From: Candidatus Dadabacteria bacterium
GTDB lineage: Bacteria; Desulfobacterota_D; UBA1144; Nemesobacterales; Nemesobacteraceae
Reading direction: 5' to 3'
Length of the DNA stretch: 64,000 nucleotides
Assembly: GCA_022827275.1 (NCBI GenBank)
Contig: JAJDTG010000022.1
Location: forward strand, 62,001-126,000
Shown piece by piece: positions 17,656-27,294 of this stretch (position 1 is the first letter of the stretch; each line of letters begins with the position of its first letter). A program made the position numbers and the translations under genes. The notes beneath the pieces are model-generated. The model had not been told where the DNA came from. It searched no databases and worked only from the letters and a program-made list of their open reading frames with translations.

Positions 17656-18699
17656 ATGAAGAAGATAATAAATGGCTGGAAACACTTAAAAGGAGTGCAC
17701 TGCGGTTCCGCAGCCCTGAGAGATATATGCCTCTACTACGGACGCGGTCTCTCAGAGCAGATGTGTTTCGGGCTGGGAGCCGGGCTCGGTTTCTATTACT
17801 CCTGTGAGGAGGGAATGAACCCGAGCAGGATTATACAGCCTCGCGGCCCCCTCATGGAAATTAATTTCTTAAGAAGTTTCGGTGTTGATGTCACCGACTG
17901 GAAATACGAGGACGACAACGAGCAGGCCTCGGCTGAACTCAGGGAGTTTATTGACAGGGATGTTCCAGTGCTGATACAGGCCGATATCTGCTACCTTGAG
18001 TACTTTGACTCCAAGACCCATTTCCCCGGACACATAATAGCGGTGTGCGGATACGACGACTCCGAATCCGTTTTTTACGTTGCGGACAATTCGTTTGAGG
18101 ACCTCCAGACTGTCTCTTTTGAGAACATGGCGAAAGCGAGAAGCTCAAAAGCGAGGCCGTATCCCCTCTCCAACAACTGTGTTGAAGTGAAGTCTCTTGA
18201 AAATGGCTTCGATGCTGAAGAGATGGTTCTCGATGCCGTGAGAAGAAACGCCGAGATGATGCTCGAAGGCAGGACAACTCTAAGAGGAACTTCAAGCGTT
18301 GAGGTTATAAGGGGATGGGCTGAGGATCTTCCTAACTGGAAGGACCTTGCTGACTGGAAGTGGACCTCGAGGTTTACTTACCAGGTCATATGCAGAAGGG
18401 GGGTCTGCGGCGCTGCTTTCAGGTGGTTTTACAGGGATTTTCTCAAAGAAGTCTCCCCGGTGCTTTCCCCTTCTTACGGAGCGGGACTTCCCGACGAGAT
18501 GAACACTATCGGTCAGAAGTGGTACGACATGGGAATGTTTTTTAAGGAGATAAGCGAGAGCCCTTCATGTGGAGGGGGCTTCGAGCGGGCTTCGGAACTT
18601 GCTTTTGATATATATGATCTTGAAAAGCAGTATTTCTCTTTCGTGCTTGAGAACTTTCCCGTTGCCTCCGTGGCGGGTGAGATGAATCGGAGTGGTTGA
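17656..18699 (+). CDS. BtrH-like protein (BtrH N-terminal domain plus DUF4872)
   Basis: 347 residues from the chosen ATG (MKKIINGWKHLKGVHCGSAA). The N-terminal half resembles BtrH of butirosin biosynthesis, a papain-like acyltransferase: Cys16 with its HCGSAALRDICLYYG context, GLGAGLGFYYSCEEG, and a later His in HFPGHIIAVCGYD. Asp and Asn follow in FYVADNSF. The C-terminal half resembles DUF4872. BtrH moves an acyl group from ACP to an aminoglycoside; no ACP or antibiotic cluster is nearby, so the substrate is unknown. The start was chosen because homologues begin about 15 residues before the Cys. No clear ribosome-binding site is visible. Confidence 0.75.
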   Translation: MKKIINGWKHLKGVHCGSAALRDICLYYGRGLSEQMCFGLGAGLGFYYSCEEGMNPSRIIQPRGPLMEINFLRSFGVDVTDWKYEDDNEQASAELREFIDRDVPVLIQADICYLEYFDSKTHFPGHIIAVCGYDDSESVFYVADNSFEDLQTVSFENMAKARSSKARPYPLSNNCVEVKSLENGFDAEEMVLDAVRRNAEMMLEGRTTLRGTSSVEVIRGWAEDLPNWKDLADWKWTSRFTYQVICRRGVCGAAFRWFYRDFLKEVSPVLSPSYGAGLPDEMNTIGQKWYDMGMFFKEISESPSCGGGFERASELAFDIYDLEKQYFSFVLENFPVASVAGEMNRSG

Positions 18700-18846
18700 G
18701 CATTGTACGGGCATTTGAAAAACCTCTGCGCGATATCGCTTGAGAATTTTGAGTTTTCAAAGAGTTACGTTTTCCCAAGTAATGGGGATATTGCCAAAAA
18801 ATAAGGTATTTTATTAAGTTACGTAAAATTAATTTAGGAATTTGCT

Positions 18847-19794
18847 ATGCTTTTATTTGTCTTAAGAAAATATGTCTGGGTTGTGAATGTCCTGCTGATA
18901 GTTGCCATTGCGTACTCGGTTTCGGCCACTATTAACAACGGCCTGCGCGACAAGATAGAGTCCGACAAGGGTGGTCTGACAGGCGAACACGTCTACAAGG
19001 AGAAGTACGGGCGGGTTAAGATTCCCTATCGTTCAAGGGAGTACTATGACTCTATATTGAAAACGAATCTGTTTGGAGCGGGCGGTTATGCTGGAGAGAT
19101 GGAAACGGGTGATTTCTCGGAAGTTTTCGAGGGGGACATTGCCCCGAAAACTTCTCTCAAGCTTGGGCTTCTTGGAACTTTCATACTCAAAAGCCGCGCT
19201 AATTCTGCGACCAACAAGAGCATTGCCGTGATAAAGAATATGGAAAATAGCAAAATAAAGGGTTATTCTGAAGGGCAGTTGGTTGATCTTGTAACATCCG
19301 AGAAAGTGGAGATAGTGAAAATAGACGACTGCCGAGTAACTATAAGAAGAGCGGAAGGTCCCGAATTGATCACCTGCGGAAACGAGCTTGAGTCCGTTTT
19401 TGCAAAAAGTCCCGCGAGTTCCTCTGGAAGGAACAGAACGCCTGTTAAGTTAAAAAAGTCGTCGGCTTCAGGGGTTAGCAAAGTCAGCGAGGGCTTGTAC
19501 CAGATAGAAAGAAGGATGTTTGACGAACTGCTCGCCGAACCTAGCAGTTTAATAACCGAGGCTAAGATTGTCCCGCGCGATGACGGTATCAAGATATTCG
19601 GAGTGAAAAGCCGGAGCGTGTTTTATAAAATGGGTCTTAGAAACGGGGATATAGTTCACCAGATAAATGAAGTTGCTTTAAACGACGTACAGAACGCTCT
19701 TTCGCTTTTTACCGACTTGAAGGGCCAGAGTGAGTTTACCGTTGATTTCACGAGAAAAGGTAAAAGAAAGAGCAATCGGTACACGGTTTACTAG
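18847..19794 (+). CDS. gspC: Type II secretion system protein C
   Basis: A 315-residue inner-membrane protein: one N-terminal helix (YVWVVNVLLIVAIAYSVSA), a periplasmic homology region (YYDSILKTNLFG, LLGTFI), a linker and a C-terminal PDZ-like domain (IFGVKSRSVFYKMGLRNGD). GspC links the secretin to the inner-membrane platform and may help select substrates. It is the first gene of the gsp operon; an AGGAA site precedes the ATG and a 147-bp AT-rich leader lies upstream. Confidence 0.9.
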   Translation: MLLFVLRKYVWVVNVLLIVAIAYSVSATINNGLRDKIESDKGGLTGEHVYKEKYGRVKIPYRSREYYDSILKTNLFGAGGYAGEMETGDFSEVFEGDIAPKTSLKLGLLGTFILKSRANSATNKSIAVIKNMENSKIKGYSEGQLVDLVTSEKVEIVKIDDCRVTIRRAEGPELITCGNELESVFAKSPASSSGRNRTPVKLKKSSASGVSKVSEGLYQIERRMFDELLAEPSSLITEAKIVPRDDGIKIFGVKSRSVFYKMGLRNGDIVHQINEVALNDVQNALSLFTDLKGQSEFTVDFTRKGKRKSNRYTVY

Positions 19795-19837
19795 GCCCAG
19801 CACGAAAAAATTCAGTTTCTTAAGGTTAAAACAGGTT

Positions 19838-22354
19838 ATGAGATACTTTCTGAATAAAAATCTTTTCCCATTTCTGTCAGCGGTTCTCGTTTTTTCTGCT
19901 TTCATTCTCTGTCCTCAAGTGGCTCCTGCACAGAAGACCGAGCCGCTTCCGGATCTTACGAGGGCTAAGGTTGTTGTCGCTCCGGGCACGAAGCTTAAAA
20001 AAGCGAACGGAGAGAATAAACCCGCTGATATTGCCGAGGAAGCCACGGAGTTGCTGGCCGAGGAGGCCGCAGAAGATCCAGGCAAGCAAGACTTAAGGCC
20101 TCTCGGAAAAGATGCGGTGAAAGTTTCTGGCAACGAGACTTTGAAAGACTTGGTCGAGGACCCCGGCCTACCGCTCGATTTAGCTAAGGAAGAAGTTGTT
20201 GCCGAAATTGAAGGAGCTCCTGAGCTGGAGAAGCCTGAGGAAACGTTACCTGCGGTTGCCGGGGATTCGGGTGAGGAGACAGTTGCGGTCTCAGGCGATG
20301 AGATTCTCGGTGAAGAGGGCGAGCAAATTCCCGAAGGCGAGGGAATGGTCAACCTTCGTGCCAACATGACGCTTAACGAGATGGTAAAGACCATAAGCGA
20401 GATCACCTCCGAGGTCTATCTCCTGAGTGACAAGATCAGGGACAAGAACGTGACGATCATAACTCCCGAGGGTGGTTTCGAGAGGGAGAATGCGTTTAGA
20501 ATTTTTGAAATACTGCTCGATATGAACGGCTATTCGGTCATAAGCGCAGAGGGAGTTAACAAGATCGTCCCGAAAAAGGGGATAAAGTCAGAGAGCATAC
20601 CGTTAAGACTGGATTTCGACCCTGCGGAGTCTTCCCAGAAATATGTGATGAAGCTGATAAAGCTTAAGAGTGTAAAGGCCAAAGGAGTTTCCAATGTCCT
20701 TCGAGCTCTGATTAGCAAGGATGGGTTTATGAAGGCTCACGAACCATCGAATACCCTGGTGGTGGTTGATAATGAACAGAACGTGAACAAGATAGCCGAA
20801 GTGATTGCAAATCTTGATTACGAAAAGAAAATAGAGTTCGTCAAAGTGGATAACACAAGCTCGGCGAACGTCATTCTTAAGCTGCTTGAGATCTTCAACC
20901 CTAAGAGCAGCAAGGCCAAGCCGTCAAAGGGCAAGGATGCCGGTTTCATATCCGGAAGTTCTGATCTCTTAGGGTTTAAAGTGATAAACGACGAGAGGAC
21001 AAATTCCATCATAGTGATTGCTGATCCGAGGGATCTTCCCCTGATAAAGGAGACAATCGCCGTTTTGGATATCGAGAGCGAGCACGCAGAACAGGACGTC
21101 TACGTTATACCAGTTAAAAATGCCGACGCCGAGCAGATAATCGAAGTTCTGGGAAATCTGTTTGTGGAGGGAAAAGGAGCTGCGGTGTCTTCAGCTTCCT
21201 ACAGTGACCGGACGCGGCAACCCGGCAGAACCGGCCAGTCTTCAAACCGTCTTGGAGAGGGGAAAGCGGGCGGCAGCGGAAATGTCGGTGGTCTGGGTTC
21301 CCAGGGCGGGAAAATCCAGAGGGGAGGGAGCGAGCAGGCCAGCGCCTCCGTCATTGTGTCTTCGGACGACGGACTTAAGATAACTTCGGACCCGGCGACA
21401 AACTCCATCATAGTGATCGGTTCTCTCACGCAGTACAGAATGGTCAAACAGATAGTGGACAAGCTTGACGTAAGAAGAAGGCAGGTGTTCGTGGAAGCCG
21501 CCATACTTGAGGTGGGTCTTGACAACCTTAACGCGCTGGGAACCAATTTTGGTCTCGGTGTCACAGTCGAGGGCGACAACCTCGGTTTTCTCGGACAGCA
21601 GCTGCCGGGCATCCCGAGCCTTCTCGGAGTTGCGGCCGACCCCACAATTGCAGCCACTTCCATAGGCAGTCTTTCGGGGCTCTTTCTCGGAGTAGTGGGA
21701 GAAGAAGTTGACCCCGACGGTTCGGGCCCGCTTCCGTCTCTTCCTTCGTTCTCCGCGGTGTTTCAGGCGCTGAGCTCCGTAACCGATGTCAACGTCCTCT
21801 CAACTCCGAGCATCATTACAACCGACAACGAGCCGGCCGAAATAGTGGTGGCTGACATAATACCGTTTCCGATGGGCAGCACCGTGGGAACAAGCGGTGT
21901 AACGGTTCAGACGATTGAGAGGCTGCCGGTAGGAATAAGGCTTAGCATCACCCCCCAGATAAGCGAAGGGGAATACCTTAACCTTGACATAGTGACCGAG
22001 GTTTCCTCTACCCGGGAGGCCCCCGCGGGACTTAACACTGCCCAGTTCGGTATTGCGACTACAACAAGAAGTGCCGATTCGTCGGTTATAGTCAAAAATG
22101 GGCAGACCCTCGTTATAGGCGGGCTGGTTCAGGACAGAGAAGAAGTGCTTCACAACAAAACACCTTTGCTCGGAGATATTCCGCTGATTGGGAACTTGTT
22201 CAGGTTCAAGCGCAATCAGAGCAGGAAGCTTAACCTGATGATACTTCTTACCCCGCGGATAGTTGAAACGGAAAGCGATATGAAGCAGTTACTTATGGAT
22301 TACCAGAAACGAAAGACCTTGCTTCACAGAAGGGATCTGAATACGCTTGAGTAG
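19838..22354 (+). CDS. gspD: Type II secretion system secretin GspD
   Basis: 838 residues from the ATG that opens the signal peptide (MRYFLNKNLFPFLSAVLVFS). A Glu/Ala/Pro-rich low-complexity stretch of about 130 residues precedes the N0 domain (VNLRANMTLNEMVKTISEIT); such a linker is unusual in length. N1-N3 repeats follow (NTLVVVDNEQNVNKIAEVI, TNSIIVIADPRDLPLIKE, TNSIIVIGSLTQYRMVKQ). N3 holds a Gly/Ser-rich insertion. The secretin domain ends with VIGGLVQDRE and PLIGNLFRFK, both diagnostic. It forms the outer-membrane channel. In-frame codons upstream to 19730 overlap gspC and are not needed. Confidence 0.95.
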   Translation: MRYFLNKNLFPFLSAVLVFSAFILCPQVAPAQKTEPLPDLTRAKVVVAPGTKLKKANGENKPADIAEEATELLAEEAAEDPGKQDLRPLGKDAVKVSGNETLKDLVEDPGLPLDLAKEEVVAEIEGAPELEKPEETLPAVAGDSGEETVAVSGDEILGEEGEQIPEGEGMVNLRANMTLNEMVKTISEITSEVYLLSDKIRDKNVTIITPEGGFERENAFRIFEILLDMNGYSVISAEGVNKIVPKKGIKSESIPLRLDFDPAESSQKYVMKLIKLKSVKAKGVSNVLRALISKDGFMKAHEPSNTLVVVDNEQNVNKIAEVIANLDYEKKIEFVKVDNTSSANVILKLLEIFNPKSSKAKPSKGKDAGFISGSSDLLGFKVINDERTNSIIVIADPRDLPLIKETIAVLDIESEHAEQDVYVIPVKNADAEQIIEVLGNLFVEGKGAAVSSASYSDRTRQPGRTGQSSNRLGEGKAGGSGNVGGLGSQGGKIQRGGSEQASASVIVSSDDGLKITSDPATNSIIVIGSLTQYRMVKQIVDKLDVRRRQVFVEAAILEVGLDNLNALGTNFGLGVTVEGDNLGFLGQQLPGIPSLLGVAADPTIAATSIGSLSGLFLGVVGEEVDPDGSGPLPSLPSFSAVFQALSSVTDVNVLSTPSIITTDNEPAEIVVADIIPFPMGSTVGTSGVTVQTIERLPVGIRLSITPQISEGEYLNLDIVTEVSSTREAPAGLNTAQFGIATTTRSADSSVIVKNGQTLVIGGLVQDREEVLHNKTPLLGDIPLIGNLFRFKRNQSRKLNLMILLTPRIVETESDMKQLLMDYQKRKTLLHRRDLNTLE

Positions 22355-22369
22355 GGAAGTTTTTAGAAA

Positions 22370-24052
22370 ATGAAGGCTCTTGACGAAATAATAGGCAGAC
22401 GTTACCCCGAGGTTATGGGGAGGATTGAAGAGCTTAAAGGGAAAAACGGCCGGAACACAGAAGACATACTGCTCAAAACTGATGTACTCAAAGATTCCCC
22501 GGCTCTTGATGTCCTTTCCGAATTCTACGGAGTCGAGAAAATCGAATCGATTCCCGAAGGCGATATAGATTTTGAACTGATAAAACAGTTTCCGATCAGT
22601 TTCGCTAAAAGATTCAGAATACTCCCCATAAGCAAGGATAACGGAACGCTCAAAATCGTATTCGCTCCGCCCCAGGAGCTCTACGCCCTTGATGAGGTCC
22701 GCTCTCGCTTTAACTGCTCGCTTGAAACTTACATTACTCTTGAACGCGTGCTGACTGACAGCATTAACAGGGTTTACGAGCAGGGCAAAGACGTTGTATC
22801 AGAGGATATAAATGAAGGTTCCGGACTCTCCGAAATGGAGTTTACCGAGCCTCAGGACCTGATTGAGGCCGAAGATGAAGCCCCGATCATAAAATTCATA
22901 AACACTCTTCTTTTTCAAGCGGTAAGGGAGCACGCAAGCGATATTCACATAGAGTGTTTCGAAAAAGAAGTGCTGGTGCGGTTCAGAAAAGATGGCATTC
23001 TGCACGACGTGACGAAAGTTCCGAAGACGGTGCAGTCTTCAGTGATCTCGCGCGTAAAGATTATGTCTGAACTTGATATAGCCGAGAGAAGAAAGCCTCA
23101 GGACGGAAGCATAAGGCTTAAGATCGGGGGAAGGGATATCGACGTAAGAGTTTCGACGGTTCCCACTTCATGGGGAGAGAGCGTGGTAATGCGGCTGCTT
23201 TACAGGTCTTCGGTGCTGATGAGCTTTGAGCAGCTGGGCCTTGAAGGGGAAAAACTCGAAACGGTGGACTCCCTTATCAAACGTCCCCACGGGATCATTC
23301 TCGTTACGGGACCCACGGGAAGCGGAAAGACAACAAGCCTCTATGCCGCCCTGCAGAGAATCAATCTTCCCGACAAGAAGATAATCACTATAGAAGACCC
23401 GGTTGAATATCAGATACAGGGGATCAACCAGATCCAAGTCCACACCAAGGTCGATCTTACGTTCGCAAACGGACTTCGCTCAATACTCAGGCAGGACCCC
23501 GACGTTATACTGGTCGGAGAGATAAGGGACAGGGAAACCGCCGATATTTCCATGAATGCTTCACTCACGGGGCATCTCGTATTTTCCACGCTGCATACCA
23601 ATGATTCGGTAAGCGCCGTGACCAGGCTTGCCGATATGGGAGTGGAATCCTTTCTTATAGCTTCTACCCTCTCGGCGGTAATAGCTCAGAGACTTGTCAG
23701 GATTCTTTGCATGCGGTGCAGAGAACAGTACGTGCCGATTGATGAGGAGATTAACCGTATAGGACTTGCTCGTAATGCCTGTCCAGAAGGAAAGATATAC
23801 AGAGCCAAAGGATGCCAAGAGTGCATGGAGACGGGGTTTTCGGGGAGAATAGCGATTTTTGAGATACTGCTTATCGATGATGAACTTAAAAACACTATCC
23901 TTACACACCCGGATTCTTCAACGCTTAAGGAAAAGGCCCTGAAAAACGGACTCGTCACCCTTAGAATGGACGGTGCCGACAAAGTTGCAAAAGGCATAAC
24001 GTCAATTGACGAAGTGCTCAGGGTTACGGAAGAGGAACTGGCGGAGAGCTAG
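22370..24052 (+). CDS. gspE: Type II secretion system ATPase GspE
   Basis: A 560-residue cytoplasmic AAA+ ATPase that powers pseudopilus assembly. It has an N-terminal MshEN-like domain (FPISFAKRFRILPI), Walker [11 protein letters not shown], Asp box (KIITIEDPVEYQI), Walker B ILVGEIRD and the His box (GHLVFSTLHTND). Two Cys pairs (CMRC, CQEC) form the tetracysteine zinc site of the family. It starts 15 nt after gspD. Confidence 0.96.
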   Translation: MKALDEIIGRRYPEVMGRIEELKGKNGRNTEDILLKTDVLKDSPALDVLSEFYGVEKIESIPEGDIDFELIKQFPISFAKRFRILPISKDNGTLKIVFAPPQELYALDEVRSRFNCSLETYITLERVLTDSINRVYEQGKDVVSEDINEGSGLSEMEFTEPQDLIEAEDEAPIIKFINTLLFQAVREHASDIHIECFEKEVLVRFRKDGILHDVTKVPKTVQSSVISRVKIMSELDIAERRKPQDGSIRLKIGGRDIDVRVSTVPTSWGESVVMRLLYRSSVLMSFEQLGLEGEKLETVDSLIKRPHGIILVTGPTGSGKTTSLYAALQRINLPDKKIITIEDPVEYQIQGINQIQVHTKVDLTFANGLRSILRQDPDVILVGEIRDRETADISMNASLTGHLVFSTLHTNDSVSAVTRLADMGVESFLIASTLSAVIAQRLVRILCMRCREQYVPIDEEINRIGLARNACPEGKIYRAKGCQECMETGFSGRIAIFEILLIDDELKNTILTHPDSSTLKEKALKNGLVTLRMDGADKVAKGITSIDEVLRVTEEELAES

Positions 24053-24083
24053 ACCGCAGTTATCTTTAACATCGGTATTTCAA

Positions 24084-25292
24084 ATGCCTGTTTATAACTA
24101 TAAAGCCATTAACGACAAGGGCGAATCGGTAAAGGGAGCTATAAGCGCGGAATCGGTCAAGATCGCAAGCGACAGGCTCAGAAAAGGCGGCATCTATCTT
24201 TCCTCTATAAAAGAGGCGAGCGGGTCTCGCCGCTCGTCGGTGAGCCTCCCGTGGAACAGGGTGAGCGTCTCGGAACTCGCTGTTATGACAAGACAGTTCT
24301 CAACTCTTATTTCATCAGCTCTTCCTCTTGAGACGTCGCTTGTGATCCTCTACGAGCAGACTGATGACCAGAAGCTCAAGGGAATTCTCTCTCAGGTGCG
24401 AAGCCGAGTGAGTGAAGGCAGTTCTCTTCACGCCGCACTTGAAGAACATGAAAGTGCTTTTTCCGATCTTTACGTGAGCATGGTTCGTGCCGGCGAGGCT
24501 AGCGGTACTCTTGATGTTGTGCTCGACCGTCTTGCGGATTTTCTTGAAAAACAGCTCGAACTGACTTCGAAGATCAGGGGTGCCATGATATATCCGGCGA
24601 TAATGTTTGTCGTAGGGCTCGGTGTGCTGGTTTTCATGATGACTTTCGTAATTCCCAAGGTTGCCGATATATTCGAGGCCAGCAACAAGGCTTTACCGTT
24701 TATTACCGTAGTGCTTATAGGTGCAAGCGATTTTCTGAGGGAGAATTTCGTCTTCCTGCTGGTCTTCTTGGCCGTCGTACTCTTTTTTGCGCACAGGTAC
24801 GTAAAAACTCCTTCCGGGAAGAAAGTCTACGACAGGGTTTCCCTGAGGCTTCCGGTGTTCGGGAAAATGTCTTCAAAAGTGATGATCTCCCGTTTCACAA
24901 GAACGCTTGCCACGCTGCTTTCAAGCGGCATTCCTCTCCTTGAATCCATCAGGGTGAGCGAATCGGTTATGGGTAACAGTCTTTATGCCGACAATATAAA
25001 GGATGTGCGGGTCAAGGTTGCAGAAGGGGCGGCGTTTGGAGGCTGTCTTGGACAGACCGGGATTTTTCCTCCAATGATGGTGAGAATGGTGTCCGTGGGC
25101 GAAGAGGTGGGTAAAATGGAAGTTATGCTGTCGAAAGTGGCCGATATGTACGATACCGAGGTCGACGGCATGCTTGCCACGCTGACTTCTCTTCTTGAAC
25201 CGGTAATGATACTGATTATGGGCGTCGTGATGGGTTTTATAGTTTTTGCTATACTTTTACCCGTGTTGAACCTAACTTCTGTAATAAGCTGA
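24084..25292 (+). CDS. gspF: Type II secretion system inner-membrane platform protein GspF
   Basis: 402 residues from MPVYNYKAINDKGESVKG, the normal family start. Two T2SF domains (about 65-190 and 270-390) each end in membrane helices (IMFVVGLGVLVFMMTFVI; VMILIMGVVMGFIVFAILLP). Motifs SVSELAVMTRQFSTLISSAL and FTRTLATLLSSGIPLLES mark the two repeats. GspF is the platform on which GspE works. No clear ribosome-binding site precedes the ATG. Confidence 0.95.
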   Translation: MPVYNYKAINDKGESVKGAISAESVKIASDRLRKGGIYLSSIKEASGSRRSSVSLPWNRVSVSELAVMTRQFSTLISSALPLETSLVILYEQTDDQKLKGILSQVRSRVSEGSSLHAALEEHESAFSDLYVSMVRAGEASGTLDVVLDRLADFLEKQLELTSKIRGAMIYPAIMFVVGLGVLVFMMTFVIPKVADIFEASNKALPFITVVLIGASDFLRENFVFLLVFLAVVLFFAHRYVKTPSGKKVYDRVSLRLPVFGKMSSKVMISRFTRTLATLLSSGIPLLESIRVSESVMGNSLYADNIKDVRVKVAEGAAFGGCLGQTGIFPPMMVRMVSVGEEVGKMEVMLSKVADMYDTEVDGMLATLTSLLEPVMILIMGVVMGFIVFAILLPVLNLTSVIS

Positions 25293-25311
25293 ACAGGGAG
25301 GTAGAGAAAAA

Positions 25312-25731
25312 ATGAGATCCCAGATGGGGTTTACTCTGATTGAAATTATGGTGGTCGTGCTTATCATAGCGGGGCTTGCCTACATAGTGGGAACAAATGT
25401 TATAGGTCAGGGAGAGAGGGCAAAGGAAAAACAGGCCATGATTCAGATCAAGCAGTTTGAGCAGGCGCTCCAGCTGTTTAAGTTTGATAACGGTTTTTAT
25501 CCTGAAACCCAGCAGGGGCTGCGTGCTCTGGTCGAACCGGTAACGGTGGGCAGGGAGGCCAGGAGGTGGAGACGTTATCTTGAATCCGCGAGCGTACCGC
25601 TTGATCCCTGGGGGAACGAGTTTGTGTATCTCGGGGTCGACCAGACCGAGGACGGATTGTATTATATAAGATCTAACGGTCCGGATGGGATAGGAAACTC
25701 AGACGATGATCTGTCCAGCAGAGACAGATGA
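25312..25731 (+). CDS. gspG: Type II secretion major pseudopilin GspG
   Basis: 139 residues. The prepilin-peptidase site is MRSQMG|FTLIEIMVV with Glu at +5, then a hydrophobic helix, FDNGFYPETQQGLRALV and the C-terminal calcium-site region SNGPDGIGNSDDDLSS. It polymerises into the periplasmic pseudopilus. A strong AGGGAGGT site precedes the ATG. It shares 4 nt with gspH. Confidence 0.96.
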   Translation: MRSQMGFTLIEIMVVVLIIAGLAYIVGTNVIGQGERAKEKQAMIQIKQFEQALQLFKFDNGFYPETQQGLRALVEPVTVGREARRWRRYLESASVPLDPWGNEFVYLGVDQTEDGLYYIRSNGPDGIGNSDDDLSSRDR

Positions 25732-26261
25732 AAAGAAATTCCGCTGGTTTTACTTTAGTTGAACTCCTTGTGGTTGTTTTTCTGCTCGGAGCTTTTTTCT
25801 CCGTGGCCATGCCCAGAGTCCTCAAAACGGGTGACATGAACCTACGCAGCGCTTCAAGAGGGCTTGTCACTACGATAAGACACCTTTACAGCAAAGCAAT
25901 TTTTGAAAAACGGGTATACAAGCTTTCCTTCGATATCGATACCGGGGAATACTGGGCAGAGTTTCTTGAGGGAAACCAGTTCCGCTTGGAGGAGGATTCT
26001 GCGTCCGGGCTCAGAAAACTTCCCAGCGAGGTTTCTTTCAGCGATATACAGACGGAGAGAACTCAGGGGAAGATTGCTTCCGGAAGAGACGCATTCATAC
26101 TTTTTCTGCCGACGGGGATAGTTGACTCGGCGGTTATTCATCTGAGAACTGGTAAGGACAATTTTTTCACGCTCTCCACAAACCCCTACACCGGGGCCAC
26201 TAAAGTTTTTAACGAGTATGTCGAATTTAACGACCGGCTTCAGAACGTGGCGGAGCGGTAG
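25728..26261 (+). CDS. gspH: Type II secretion minor pseudopilin GspH
   Basis: 177 residues with leader MKRNSAG|FTLVELLVV (Glu at +5), one helix and a beta-rich globular domain. It overlaps gspG by 4 nt (ATGA). The H assignment rests on position in the operon and size; pseudopilins of this group are hard to tell apart by sequence alone. Confidence 0.85.
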   Translation: MKRNSAGFTLVELLVVVFLLGAFFSVAMPRVLKTGDMNLRSASRGLVTTIRHLYSKAIFEKRVYKLSFDIDTGEYWAEFLEGNQFRLEEDSASGLRKLPSEVSFSDIQTERTQGKIASGRDAFILFLPTGIVDSAVIHLRTGKDNFFTLSTNPYTGATKVFNEYVEFNDRLQNVAER

Positions 26262-26273
26262 GATGAGAACTGG

Positions 26274-26648
26274 ATGAGGGCTTCAAAAAACAGCGTTTAT
26301 GGGTTCACGTTGCTTGAAGTCATGGTTGCCGTGGGATTGCTTGCCTTTGCGATGGTGTCAATCCTCGGCATTGTAAGTCACAATATAAATCTTGCCACAA
26401 AATCCACCAACTACCTGATAGCCACCAGTCTAGCCGACGACATGGCTTCACGGATCGATGCCGAAGGGCTCCCGGCGGGCTCGGAGAGAAGCGGGAAATT
26501 TGAAAACCATCCGGGCTTTGAGTGGTATATCACAATTACACCTTACAATTTGCCCCAATTCGAAGCGAAAATGAACATTGTCAGTGTTCTTATAACCTGG
26601 AACGACGGGGAGGAGAGCTATGAGATCAGCTTCGTCGATTCGGGATGA
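26274..26648 (+). CDS. gspI: Type II secretion minor pseudopilin GspI
   Basis: 124 residues with the cleavage site NSVYG|FTLLEVMVAVG and Glu at +5. The small size and YLIATSLADDMASRI fit GspI (typical A-x-x-x-A helix end). It is part of the pseudopilus tip complex with GspJ and GspK. The 3' end overlaps gspJ by 29 nt. Confidence 0.88.
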   Translation: MRASKNSVYGFTLLEVMVAVGLLAFAMVSILGIVSHNINLATKSTNYLIATSLADDMASRIDAEGLPAGSERSGKFENHPGFEWYITITPYNLPQFEAKMNIVSVLITWNDGEESYEISFVDSG

Positions 26649-27294
26649 TAAAAGCGGCTTTACCCTTATAGAGGTTCTTGTCGCCGTTGCCATAACGGTC
26701 ATCGTGCTTACGATGCTCTATAGTTCCTTTTCCCAGCTTACGACAGCCAAACGCAGGGTGGAAACGGAAAACGAGTTGATTCAGGAAGCAAACACGATCC
26801 TGCTTAAGATGCGCCATGACCTGGTGAATGTTTTTCCCAGGGGGAGTATCAATTCCGAGGTTCCTCCTCCCTCCGCATATAGTTACTTTTCCGGAAGGCT
26901 CGAAGGGGATAACAGCAGGATTGTATTCACCTCTTTTGCGAAGGACCCCACGCATTATTCCACCCAGTCCGGCCAGAGCGAGATCTCATACTATCTGGTT
27001 CCACTCCGCGGCGAGCGCGAAGACATGTTTGCCCTTATGAGGAAGGATAATTACTGGATTGGAAACGATGAGGCCGGAGCCGCGTATCCGATCTCGGAAA
27101 GGGTGCTGAGTTTCAGAGTGAATTTTCTTTCCGAACGATCCCCGGACTCGGTCGCCGAGCAAAGGGTCTGGGAGTGGGATTCGTCAGTAATGCGGGGATT
27201 TCCCAAAGCGGTTCAGGTCCACATCATTCTCTTGGGAGACGGGGGCCATGAGGAAGTCCATTCCATGATTGTTGCTATACCGGTGGCTGACTGA
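26620..27294 (+). CDS. gspJ: Type II secretion minor pseudopilin GspJ
   Basis: 224 residues with the prepilin site DDKSG|FTLIEVLVAVAI and GspJ-like TTAKRRVETENELIQE after the helix. The C-terminal part (KAVQVHIILLGDGGHEE) matches the GspJ fold end. The start lies inside gspI (29 nt overlap) and the stop abuts the gspK ATG, so translation is coupled. Confidence 0.9.
   Translation: MRSASSIRDDKSGFTLIEVLVAVAITVIVLTMLYSSFSQLTTAKRRVETENELIQEANTILLKMRHDLVNVFPRGSINSEVPPPSAYSYFSGRLEGDNSRIVFTSFAKDPTHYSTQSGQSEISYYLVPLRGEREDMFALMRKDNYWIGNDEAGAAYPISERVLSFRVNFLSERSPDSVAEQRVWEWDSSVMRGFPKAVQVHIILLGDGGHEEVHSMIVAIPVAD

Noticed and set aside
21199-21663. 154-codon Ser/Pro-rich minus-strand frame inside gspD
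   Set aside because: It is the antisense of the Gly/Ser-rich insertion and secretin domain; composition is an artefact of the coding strand.
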